Assembly (NCBI GenBank): GCA_028290165.1
Contig: JAQGKJ010000430.1
Span: forward strand, 1 to 9,490
DNA: 9,490 nt
Direction: 5' to 3'
Source of the DNA: Bradyrhizobium sp.
GTDB taxonomy: Bacteria > Pseudomonadota > Alphaproteobacteria > Rhizobiales > Xanthobacteraceae
The notes beneath the pieces are model-generated. The model did not search any database, was not told the origin of the DNA, and saw nothing but the letters and a program-made list of their open reading frames with translations. Both the position numbers and the translations under genes were made by a program. Shown here piece by piece: positions 1-6,754 of the stretch (within the stretch, counting starts at the first letter, position 1; every line of letters begins with the position of its first letter).

Positions 1-51
1 CATATCCCCGCTTGGGCCCGGTCGGTATACGGCCGGGCGTTCTCGACTGAG

Positions 52-81
52 GTTCACCACGCGGAGAAGTTCACTACGCGG
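52..81. repeat. Tandem direct repeat, 13 bp, 17-bp period
   Basis: GTTCACCACGCGG at 52-64 recurs as GTTCACTACGCGG at 69-81, with one mismatch and 17 bp start to start. The pair lies just downstream of the predicted sigma-54 start site, so it would fall in the leader of the leftward transcript. It could be a protein-binding site or chance; nothing in the sequence decides this. Confidence 0.45.
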
Positions 82-101
82 GCACAGCCAGGACCCATAG
101 A

Positions 102-117
102 ATCAAATGCCGTGCCA
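102..117 (-). promoter_or_regulatory. Candidate sigma-54 (-24/-12) promoter, leftward
   Basis: Read on the minus strand the sequence is TGGCACGGCATTTGAT. The RpoN consensus is TGGCACG-N4-TTGC(A/T). The -24 element is perfect and the spacing is exact; the only departure is A for C in the -12 TTGC. Transcription would start near position 90 and run left out of the window. RpoN promoters with NtrC drive glnK-amtB and glnA operons in rhizobia, so a nitrogen-regulated gene just beyond the left edge fits. The -12 C is a strongly conserved base, so activity is uncertain. Confidence 0.5.
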
Positions 118-213
118 GATGGTGCGCATTCCCTAACGGACTATGAACGCCCGCCTTTTCGCGCTTTACGGGAATCGATCCCCCCTGCGCCATTCGGTCG
201 CGCTCAAAGCCTA

Positions 214-242
214 GTCATGCCTGCTTAAAACATAGGCATGAC
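214..242. terminator. Stem-loop downstream of amtB
   Basis: GTCATGCCT (214-222) and AGGCATGAC (234-242) form a perfect 9-bp inverted repeat with an 11-nt A/T-rich loop. It begins about 60 nt after the amtB stop codon. There is no long T tract after the stem in either direction, so it is not a textbook intrinsic terminator. It may stabilise the 3' end of the glnK-amtB mRNA or help to end transcription. Confidence 0.4.
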
Positions 243-303
243 AGACTCCCGACATAATCTTGCTCACGGCGAGGGCAGCGAAACGGTATTTGGATGGGGA
301 ATT

Positions 304-1611
304 TTACTGCAAAGCCTCTCCATGCTGCGAAATATCGAGGCCTTCAAGCTCGTGTTCCCGCGAAACCCGCAGCGGTACGAACGCGCTAACCAGCTTCAGC
401 AGCAGGTACGTGATACCGCCGGACCAGGCCAGGGTCACCGCGACCCCGTAGAACTGGATCAGCAATTGCCGCGGGTTGCCCTCGATCAGCCCCGCGGTTC
501 CGCCGATCGAGGCGGTGGCGAACACCCCGGCTAGCAGGATTCCGGTCATTCCGCCGACGCCGTGGACCCCGAACACATCGAGCGAATCGTCATAGTTGAA
601 ACGGTGCTTGAGCGAAGTGCAGGCCCAGAAGCACACCAGGCCCGCGACCACGCCGATGATGATGCCGTGCCAGGGAGCTACAAATCCGCTTGCTGGCGTG
701 ATCGTTCCCAGCCCCGCGACCGCGCCGGAAATCATGCCGAGCACGGACGGCTTGCGCCGGATCGTCCATTCGATCGCGCCCCAGGTCAGCGCGCCGGCGC
801 AAGCCGCGAGATGGGTCGCGATGATCGCCATCACCGCGCGCGAATTCGCTGCCAGTGCCGATCCGCCGTTGAAGCCGAACCAGCCGACCCACAATAGCCC
901 GGTGCCGACGACAGCGAGTGACAAGTCGAACGGCGACAGGTTTTCGGTGCCGTAGCCATGGCGCCGGCCCATCACTTTGGCCGCAACCAGGCCGCCGACG
1001 CCGGCCGAGAGATGCACCACAAGGCCGCCGGCAAAATCCAGCACGCCCATGGCGCCGAGAAAGCCGCCGCCCCAAACCCAATGGGCAAGTGGAACGTAGA
1101 CGAAGACAAACCAGCCGATGGAAAACAAGAGATAGGCCGAGAACCGCATCCGGTCGGCGACGGAGCCCGCCACCAGCGCTACCGTGATGATCGCAAACGT
1201 CATCTGGTAGAGCATGAACAGGCTTTCCGGGATGGTCTTCGCCGCGGGATTGACGCCGTCGATGGTCATACCCGCCAGAAACCAGCGATCCAGCGTCCCA
1301 AGCCAGGGGCCGTCGCCGACGAACACCAGCGAATAACCGAACGCCACCCAGAGAATGGAGATAATGGTTACGGCCGCGAGGCTTTGCGCCATCGTCGCCA
1401 GCACGTTCTTCTTGCGCACCATGCCGGAATAGAACAGCGCCAGCCCCGGTATCGTCATCATCAATACCAACGCGGTTGCCACGATCATCCATGCGGTGTC
1501 GGCGGCGTTGATGGTCGATGTCTCGGCAAGCGCCGGTGTCGAGAACGAGAAGATGGTCGCAAGACCAATCGGCGCAGCCCGCTTCGCTGCACGACACAAG
1601 AGTGCCCTCAT
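304..1611 (-). CDS. amtB: Ammonium transporter AmtB
   Basis: Inner-membrane channel of the Amt/Mep/Rh family, importing ammonium; 435 aa, close to E. coli AmtB. Residues 1-29 look like a cleaved signal peptide (basic start, hydrophobic core, ending PALA before ETS), as in other Amt precursors. The functional residues align at constant offset with E. coli: Phe139 and Phe247 (the Phe gate, E. coli 107 and 215), Trp180 (148), Asp192 (160) and the twin pore histidines His200 and His350 (168 and 318). The cytoplasmic C-terminal tail (417-435, EHELEGLDISQHGE) is the conserved regulatory tail that couples to GlnK. GGGGA lies 6 nt before the ATG. The gene follows glnK by 75 nt on the same strand, so the two are surely one operon: GlnK blocks AmtB when nitrogen is plentiful. 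All key residues are present, so it should be functional. Confidence 0.97.
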   Translation of the reverse strand: MRALLCRAAKRAAPIGLATIFSFSTPALAETSTINAADTAWMIVATALVLMMTIPGLALFYSGMVRKKNVLATMAQSLAAVTIISILWVAFGYSLVFVGDGPWLGTLDRWFLAGMTIDGVNPAAKTIPESLFMLYQMTFAIITVALVAGSVADRMRFSAYLLFSIGWFVFVYVPLAHWVWGGGFLGAMGVLDFAGGLVVHLSAGVGGLVAAKVMGRRHGYGTENLSPFDLSLAVVGTGLLWVGWFGFNGGSALAANSRAVMAIIATHLAACAGALTWGAIEWTIRRKPSVLGMISGAVAGLGTITPASGFVAPWHGIIIGVVAGLVCFWACTSLKHRFNYDDSLDVFGVHGVGGMTGILLAGVFATASIGGTAGLIEGNPRQLLIQFYGVAVTLAWSGGITYLLLKLVSAFVPLRVSREHELEGLDISQHGEALQ

Positions 1612-1650
1612 GGTATTTCCCCAGCCTGATATGATGTATTGATCGCACTC

Positions 1651-1677
1651 CCGGCGCCTTTGCCGGATGCAATTGCA
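1651..1677. other. Small hairpin and palindrome in the glnK-amtB gap
   Basis: In the 75-nt spacer, CCGGC (1651-1655) and GCCGG (1662-1666) form a 5-bp stem with a 6-nt loop. It is followed by the perfect 10-bp palindrome TGCAATTGCA (1668-1677), close after the glnK stop. Such a hairpin could tune the GlnK:AmtB ratio through mRNA processing or partial termination, but stems this short are common in GC-rich DNA. Confidence 0.3.
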
Positions 1678-1686
1678 GAGCAGAAC

Positions 1687-3152
<1,466 letters not shown>

Positions 3153-3161
3153 AGCCTGCGA

Positions 3162-4022
3162 TCATCGACGTTCGCGCAGCGAGCCTTCTTGGGCGACGGA
3201 AGCCACCAGCGTGCCGTCCTGCTTGAAGATCATGCCACGCGTAAGACCGCGCCCGCCCTGCGCGCTCGGTGAATCCTGGGCGTAAAGCAGCCATTCGTCG
3301 GCACGGAACGGGCGGTGAAACCACATCGCGTGATCGAGGCTCGCCGGCAGCATGCGCTGGTCGAACAGCGTCCGTCCGTAGCGCGCCATCGCCGCATCCA
3401 GCAGCGAGAAATCCGACGCATAGGCCAGCGCGCACATATGCAGCGCCGGATCGTCGGACAGTTTTGAGGCGGTTCGGATCCAGACATGGATGCGGCCGTC
3501 CTCGATCTTCTGGCCGAAATAGCGGCCGAGTTCGACCGGGCGCAGCTCGATCGGGCGCTCGGCTTCGTAATAGCGGCGGATGAATTCCGGCATGTCGCGG
3601 AACATCGGCTGTTTTGCCACCTCTTCGGCGGTGAGTTTTTCCGGCGGCGGCACATCCGGCATCTTGTCCTGATGATCGAACGAGCTTGGCTCGTCGATAT
3701 GAAAAGACACCATGATCGAGAAGATCGCGTTGCCGTGCTGGATCGCGGTGACCCTGCGCGTCGTGTAGCTCCTGCCGTCGCGCAGCCGCTCGACCTGATA
3801 GATGATCGGGATCTGCGGATCGCCCGGGAGGATGAAATAGCAGTGCAGCGAATGCGGCAGGCGGCCTTCGACGGTGCGGCATGCCGCCACCATCGCCTGT
3901 CCGATCACCTGCCCGCCGAACACCCGCTGCCAGCTCGTCTTCGGGCTGTTGCCGCGAAACAAGTTCACCTCGAGCGGTTCGAGATCGAGAATGGAAATCA
4001 GGTCGATCAGGCCTTTGGACAT
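3162..4022 (-). CDS. tesB: Acyl-CoA thioesterase II
   Basis: Double-hotdog thioesterase that hydrolyses medium- to long-chain acyl-CoA to fatty acid and CoA in the cytoplasm. At 286 aa it matches E. coli TesB in length, and the residue numbers line up. The N-terminal hotdog has QRVFGGQVIGQ (32-42) and HSLHCYFILPGD (57-68), then RDGRSYTTRRV (81-91). The C-terminal hotdog carries the catalytic set: Asp204 in YASD, Ser228 where E. coli has Thr228, and Gln278 in AQEG. SLDHAMWFHRPFRADEWLLY (228-247) is a family signature. AAAGG precedes the ATG. The gene is divergent from the ubiquinone hydroxylase gene, with 124 bp between them. The Thr-to-Ser change keeps the hydroxyl, so activity is expected. 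Confidence 0.96.
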   Translation of the reverse strand: MSKGLIDLISILDLEPLEVNLFRGNSPKTSWQRVFGGQVIGQAMVAACRTVEGRLPHSLHCYFILPGDPQIPIIYQVERLRDGRSYTTRRVTAIQHGNAIFSIMVSFHIDEPSSFDHQDKMPDVPPPEKLTAEEVAKQPMFRDMPEFIRRYYEAERPIELRPVELGRYFGQKIEDGRIHVWIRTASKLSDDPALHMCALAYASDFSLLDAAMARYGRTLFDQRMLPASLDHAMWFHRPFRADEWLLYAQDSPSAQGGRGLTRGMIFKQDGTLVASVAQEGSLRERR

Positions 4023-4146
4023 TGAAGAGCCTTTATTGGTCGACTCGTCGACTTGAGGGTCAACTCCCTCGCTTGGGGAACCTGTTTCGCCCAGCTATAG
4101 TCATGTAGCAAGTCCAGTCTATGACCTCTGTGAGTAAGGGTTCGGC
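4023..4146. promoter_or_regulatory. Divergent tesB / ubiquinone hydroxylase promoter region
   Basis: Toward the hydroxylase gene there is a good sigma-70 type pair: TTGGGG (4073-4078), 17-bp spacer, TATAGT (4096-4101), giving a leader of roughly 40 nt. Its ribosome site is AAGGG (4136-4140), 6 nt before ATG. Toward tesB, TTGACC read leftward (4063-4058) is a possible -35, but no good -10 follows at normal spacing. The region also has the palindrome GTCGAC twice (4039-4044 and 4047-4052) and GAGGG-N6-CCCTC (4055-4070), which could bind a regulator. Confidence 0.5.
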
Positions 4147-5367
4147 ATGTCGGCACAGCGAAGCATTGTCATCGGCGGCGGCGCGTTTGCTGGATTGGCG
4201 CTGGCGCTGGGGCTGCGTCAGGGCCTGGGTACCGACATTCCCATCATCGTCGCCGATCCGGCGCTGGGGGTAAGGCCGAGCCGCGATCCGCGCGCGACCG
4301 CCATCGTCGCAGCCTGCCGCCGGCTGTTCGAGACCATCGGGGTGTGGGATCAGGTCGCCGCCGGCGCGCAGCCGATTCTCGATATGGTCGTGACCGATTC
4401 CAGGCTGGAGGACGCGACCCGTCCGGTGTTCCTGACTTTTGCGGGCGATGTAGAACTTGGCGAACCGTTCGCGCATATGGTGGAAAACCGCCATCTGATC
4501 GATGCGCTGGTCAAGCGCGGCGAGGCCGCGGGCGTCGACCTCCGCGCCACCGCGGTGACGGATTTTGTTTCACGCGCCGACGGCGTCGATGTGACGCTGG
4601 CGGACGGCAGCGTGATCGAGGCGAGCCTTTTGGTGGCGGCCGACGGCGCGCGTTCGAAACTGCGCGAGCGCGCCGGCATCCCCACCCATGGCTGGGACTA
4701 CGATCAATCCGGCATCGTCGTCACCGTCGGCCATGAACGCGATCATCACGGCCGCGCCGAAGAACATTTCCTCCCCGCGGGACCGTTCGCGATACTGCCG
4801 CTGAGCGGAAACCGCTCGTCGCTGGTGTGGACCGAGAAACGCAGCGAGGCAGCGCGGATCGTTGTGCTGAACGAGGACGAATTTCACGGCGAACTCGAGC
4901 AGCGTTTTGGCCTGCATCTCGGCGAGATCAAGGCGCTCGACAAGCCGCGCGCGTTTCCGCTCAGCTATTTCGTCGCGCGCTCCTTCATCGGCGAACGGCT
5001 GGCGCTGATCGGCGACGCCGCGCATGTGATTCACCCGATTGCCGGACAGGGGCTCAATCTTGGCCTGAAGGATGTCGCGGCGCTGGCCGAGGTGATCGTC
5101 GATGCGGCGCGGCTCGGAATGGATCTCGGACAGGCCGACGTGCTCGACCGCTATCAGCGCTGGCGGCGGTTCGACACCATGGCGATGGGGCTCGCCACCA
5201 ACTCGCTCAACCTGTTGTTCTCGAACAGGTCAGCACTGCTGCGCGCCGTGCGCGACATTGGGCTCGGTCTGGTCGACCGCACGCCGCCCCTGAAAAGCCT
5301 GTTCATCCGCCAGGCCGCCGGACTTGCCGGCGAAGTGCCGCGGCTATTGAAGGGCGAAGCGCTGTAG
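4147..5367 (+). CDS. Ubiquinone biosynthesis flavin monooxygenase (UbiH/UbiF/UbiL family)
   Basis: A 406-aa class A FAD-dependent aromatic hydroxylase, the usual length. It uses NAD(P)H and O2 to hydroxylate the ring of a polyprenyl-benzene intermediate on the path to ubiquinone, at the inner membrane. The FAD dinucleotide motif is near the start (VIGGGAFAGLALAL, 8-21) with one extra residue compared with the common GGGPAGL. The NAD(P)H/FAD DG motif is VAADGARSKLRE (163-174). The second FAD motif, ALIGDAAHVIHPIAGQGLNL (286-305) followed by GLKD, is the UbiH/COQ6 signature. AAGGG sits 6 nt before the ATG. It is transcribed alone between divergent tesB and the convergent UPF0434 gene. Which ring position it hydroxylates (C1, C5 or C6) cannot be told from family motifs; alphaproteobacteria often use broad-specificity UbiL-type enzymes, so no symbol is given. 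Confidence 0.93.
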   Translation: MSAQRSIVIGGGAFAGLALALGLRQGLGTDIPIIVADPALGVRPSRDPRATAIVAACRRLFETIGVWDQVAAGAQPILDMVVTDSRLEDATRPVFLTFAGDVELGEPFAHMVENRHLIDALVKRGEAAGVDLRATAVTDFVSRADGVDVTLADGSVIEASLLVAADGARSKLRERAGIPTHGWDYDQSGIVVTVGHERDHHGRAEEHFLPAGPFAILPLSGNRSSLVWTEKRSEAARIVVLNEDEFHGELEQRFGLHLGEIKALDKPRAFPLSYFVARSFIGERLALIGDAAHVIHPIAGQGLNLGLKDVAALAEVIVDAARLGMDLGQADVLDRYQRWRRFDTMAMGLATNSLNLLFSNRSALLRAVRDIGLGLVDRTPPLKSLFIRQAAGLAGEVPRLLKGEAL

Positions 5368-5382
5368 GCCTGATCAGATTAT

Positions 5383-5474
5383 CGTCATGGCCGGGCTTGT
5401 CCCGGCCATCCACGTCTTTGTCTCGCTGCAAAGAAAGCAAGACGTGGATGCCCGGCACAAGGCCGGGCATGACG
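5383..5474. repeat. Palindromic interspersed repeat, alphaproteobacterial type
   Basis: Two 36-nt arms (5383-5418 and 5439-5474) flank a 20-nt centre. The arms are inverted copies with only four mismatches, starting CGTCATG and ending CATGACG. Each arm also folds on itself as a 7-bp stem with a 5-nt loop (GGCCGGG-cttgt-CCCGGCC on the left, GCCCGGC-acaag-GCCGGGC on the right). The element sits between two convergent genes. Repeats of this look, which translate to spurious PGLVPGIHV-like peptides, are scattered in many Bradyrhizobium and Rhodopseudomonas intergenic regions (from memory; copy number not checked). It may act as a bidirectional terminator or mRNA stabiliser. Confidence 0.88.
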
Positions 5475-5478
5475 AAGG

Positions 5479-5496
5479 GAGTGATACCCCTCACTC
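5479..5496. terminator. Short hairpin at the end of the UPF0434 gene
   Basis: GAGTGA (5479-5484) and TCACTC (5491-5496) form a perfect 6-bp inverted repeat with a TACCCC loop. The right arm contains the stop codon of the leftward UPF0434 gene. No T tract follows, so termination is uncertain; the large palindromic repeat lies immediately beyond. Confidence 0.3.
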
Positions 5497-5688
5497 GATC
5501 TTCCTTGCTTCTTCCGGCAGCATGATCGGAATGCCGTCGCGGATCGGGTAGGCGAGTTTTGCGGAACGCGAGATCAGTTCCTGCCTTGCGGGGTCAAACT
5601 CCAGCGGGCCCTTGGTCAGCGGACAGACCAGAATCTCCAGGAGTTTGGGATCGACGGTGCCTTCAAGGCGTTCGGGCGGGGCGGTCAT
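5491..5688 (-). CDS. UPF0434/Trm112-like small protein
   Basis: A 65-aa protein of the Trm112/UPF0434 (YcaR-like) family. The core [15 protein letters not shown] (15-29) and [18 protein letters not shown] (45-62) is diagnostic. Eukaryotic Trm112 activates methyltransferases; the bacterial role is not settled. Compared with E. coli YcaR (CPVC early, a further Cys in the middle) only one cysteine remains (Cys22), with Thr and Ser in the other ligand positions, so it probably does not bind zinc. The ATG at 5688 is preceded by GGAGA at good spacing and gives the normal family length; an ATG at 5727 would add 13 residues without a good ribosome site. It lies 69 bp downstream of the tetR gene on the same strand and could be cotranscribed. 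Confidence 0.9.
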   Translation of the reverse strand: MTAPPERLEGTVDPKLLEILVCPLTKGPLEFDPARQELISRSAKLAYPIRDGIPIMLPEEARKIE

Positions 5689-5757
5689 GCGCTGGTCTCC
5701 GGCTTGGGTATTCGGCCCCTGTAGCATACTCGATTCATGCGTGTCCTCGCGCTCTAG

Positions 5758-6294
5758 CTATGGCTCCGCCATCCGGAGCATTTCCTCCAGCACGGCCTGC
5801 TGTTGCGCCCGTGGCAAGGGCCTATCCGACAGCGCAAAGCCAAGAAACGCCCAATAGAGAATTTGTGCCCGCGCGCGCGCCACGTCGGGTGGAAATCCGG
5901 AGGCCCGAAACTGGCTTTCCACGTAACTCAGCCGGCGCCGGTCGATCGCCTGCACCGCGGCTTTAGCCGCCGGGTCGACGGTGGCCCAGCTGCGCACCGC
6001 GTTCTCCAGCGCCAGCCTCTCGCTGAACACCCGGCGCAGCAAAAGCGGCAGCCGATTGTCGTTGGCAGCGGCTGCCTCGACGTCGGCGATGATCGCTTCG
6101 GCGGCGATCTCGCGCCAACGCTTGAGGATCGCCGAATGAAATGCGCCGATATCGGCGAAATGCCAGTAAAAGCTGCCGCGCGACACTCCCATAGCTTTCG
6201 CCAGCGGCTCGGCCTTCAGCGCCGTAAATCCGCTCTCCGCCAGCGTCTTGAGGCCCTGGTGCAGCCAGTCCGTTGCAGAAAGTTGATCGGCCAT
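5758..6294 (-). CDS. TetR/AcrR family transcriptional regulator
   Basis: A 178-aa one-component repressor. The N-terminal DNA-binding domain has a helix-turn-helix at about 25-46 (ALKAEPLAKAMGVSRGSFYWHF), the classic TetR signature. Residues 50-178 form an all-helical ligand-binding and dimer domain that I cannot assign to a known ligand class. The ATG at 6294 was chosen because AGGGA lies 6 nt before it. Upstream in-frame starts (ATG 6312, ATG 6324, GTG 6327) lack such a site, and the last two fall inside an operator-like palindrome. It is divergent from a small membrane protein gene. Two near-identical palindromes in the shared 94-bp gap point to self-regulation and control of the neighbour. 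The inducer is unknown. Confidence 0.93.
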   Translation of the reverse strand: MADQLSATDWLHQGLKTLAESGFTALKAEPLAKAMGVSRGSFYWHFADIGAFHSAILKRWREIAAEAIIADVEAAAANDNRLPLLLRRVFSERLALENAVRSWATVDPAAKAAVQAIDRRRLSYVESQFRASGFPPDVARARAQILYWAFLGFALSDRPLPRAQQQAVLEEMLRMAEP

Positions 6295-6314
6295 GTTTGT
6301 TCCCTGCGACATCT

Positions 6315-6335
6315 CACCATACATCACTGTATTGA
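6315..6335. promoter_or_regulatory. TetR-type operator copy 1
   Basis: The core ATAC-N6-GTAT occupies 6319-6332, within ATACA-N4-TGTAT. The full 21-bp stretch differs from copy 2 at only three positions. It overlaps the proposed -10 of the tetR promoter (TATGGT read leftward, 6321-6316) and part of the -35 (TTGACA, 6332-6337) of the rightward gene, so bound repressor would block both. Confidence 0.75.
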
Positions 6336-6360
6336 CAGGTGCCAGCCGCCGACCTATTCA
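6316..6360. promoter_or_regulatory. Overlapping divergent promoters for tetR and membrane protein gene
   Basis: Rightward: a perfect TTGACA (6332-6337), 17-bp spacer, TATTCA (6355-6360), giving a start site about 20 nt before the ATG at 6389. Leftward: TGGCAC (6344-6339), 17-bp spacer, TATGGT (6321-6316), placing the tetR start near 6309. The two promoters overlap almost completely and are bracketed by the two operator copies. Confidence 0.6.
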
Positions 6361-6379
6361 CCATACAGCACCGTATGGA
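6359..6379. promoter_or_regulatory. TetR-type operator copy 2
   Basis: The core is CCATAC-N6-GTATGG (6361-6378) and shares CACCATACA with copy 1. The centre is 44 bp from that of copy 1, close to four helical turns, so two dimers would bind on nearly the same face. It covers the -10 end and transcript start of the rightward promoter and touches the ribosome site GGAG (6377-6380) of the membrane protein gene. Confidence 0.75.
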
Positions 6380-6388
6380 GTGAAGCCA

Positions 6389-6739
6389 ATGCGCGATCTC
6401 TTGCTGCAACTTTCCGGGCTCGCCGCGATCGCGGCCGCCCTGATGCATGGCGTGATCGGCGAAACCAGGATATTCCCGCGCGCCACCATCGAGCCGCCGC
6501 GGCTGCGGACGCTGATCCGACTGGTGTGGCAGGCCGGCACCGTGGCGTGGATCGGCGGCGGCGCGCTGCTGGTCGCAGCACCCCTGATGGGGTCGGAGCC
6601 GGCGCGGCACTGGATCGTCGTGACGCTCGCCTGCGTGTTTGCGTTCGGAGCGCTCGGCAACGCGATCGCGACGCGCGGCCGGCATTTTGGCTGGATGGCG
6701 CTCAGCGCGGTCGTCGCTCTGGCGGTCGCCGGCTACTGA
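6389..6739 (+). CDS. Small four-helix membrane protein, unknown function
   Basis: A 116-aa very hydrophobic protein with four likely membrane helices (about 4-23, 41-66, 74-95, 99-115) and no signal peptide cleavage site. Between helices 1 and 2 lies a polar stretch, MHGVIGETRIFPRATIEP (19-36). Its His20 and Glu25, next to the membrane, are the most likely functional residues. I do not recognise a named family. GGAG lies 8 nt before this ATG, inside operator copy 2, and an in-frame extension upstream would run through both operators, so this start is favoured. It is divergent from tetR under a strong-looking, repressible promoter. This suggests a protein made in response to a small molecule or stress, for example a membrane-protective or small transport protein; that is inference only. 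It ends 15 bp from the converging dehydrogenase gene. Confidence 0.82.
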   Translation: MRDLLLQLSGLAAIAAALMHGVIGETRIFPRATIEPPRLRTLIRLVWQAGTVAWIGGGALLVAAPLMGSEPARHWIVVTLACVFAFGALGNAIATRGRHFGWMALSAVVALAVAGY

Positions 6740-6754
6740 CGTACGCATCTACTC

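Larger units (their letters stand above)
1..303. other. Non-coding region left of amtB
   Basis: No convincing gene lies here. The region holds a 6-bp inverted repeat (16-21 with 33-38), a 13-bp tandem direct repeat (52-64 and 69-81), a near-consensus sigma-54 promoter read leftward (102-117) and a 9-bp stem-loop (214-222 with 234-242) just past the amtB stop. An ATG on the minus strand falls on bases 3-1, but the purine-rich stretch before it is too close to be a good ribosome binding site. The leftward gene that these signals serve therefore probably starts outside the window. Confidence 0.7.

Noticed and set aside
1..3. ATG on the minus strand at the left edge as a gene start
   Set aside because: The GGGGA before it is only one base away, too close for a ribosome site, and no codons beyond are visible.
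16..38. GCCCGG-N11-CCGGGC inverted repeat as a terminator
   Set aside because: A GC-only 6-bp stem with an 11-nt loop and no T tract is expected by chance in GC-rich DNA; it is noted only as part of the non-coding region.
590..1672. Long overlapping reading frames antisense or out of frame to amtB, tesB, the hydroxylase gene, and feoAB
   Set aside because: They are high-GC shadows: arginine/proline-rich, without recognisable domains, and fully inside genes with strong family evidence.
5303..5494. Small leftward reading frame encoding a PGLVPGIHV-like peptide
   Set aside because: It is the translation of the palindromic repeat and overlaps the hydroxylase gene end; such peptides are well-known false genes in this group.
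6295..6327. Longer TetR starts at GTG 6327, ATG 6324 and ATG 6312
   Set aside because: They lack a ribosome site, and the upstream two lie inside the operator and promoter, whereas ATG 6294 has AGGGA at good distance.
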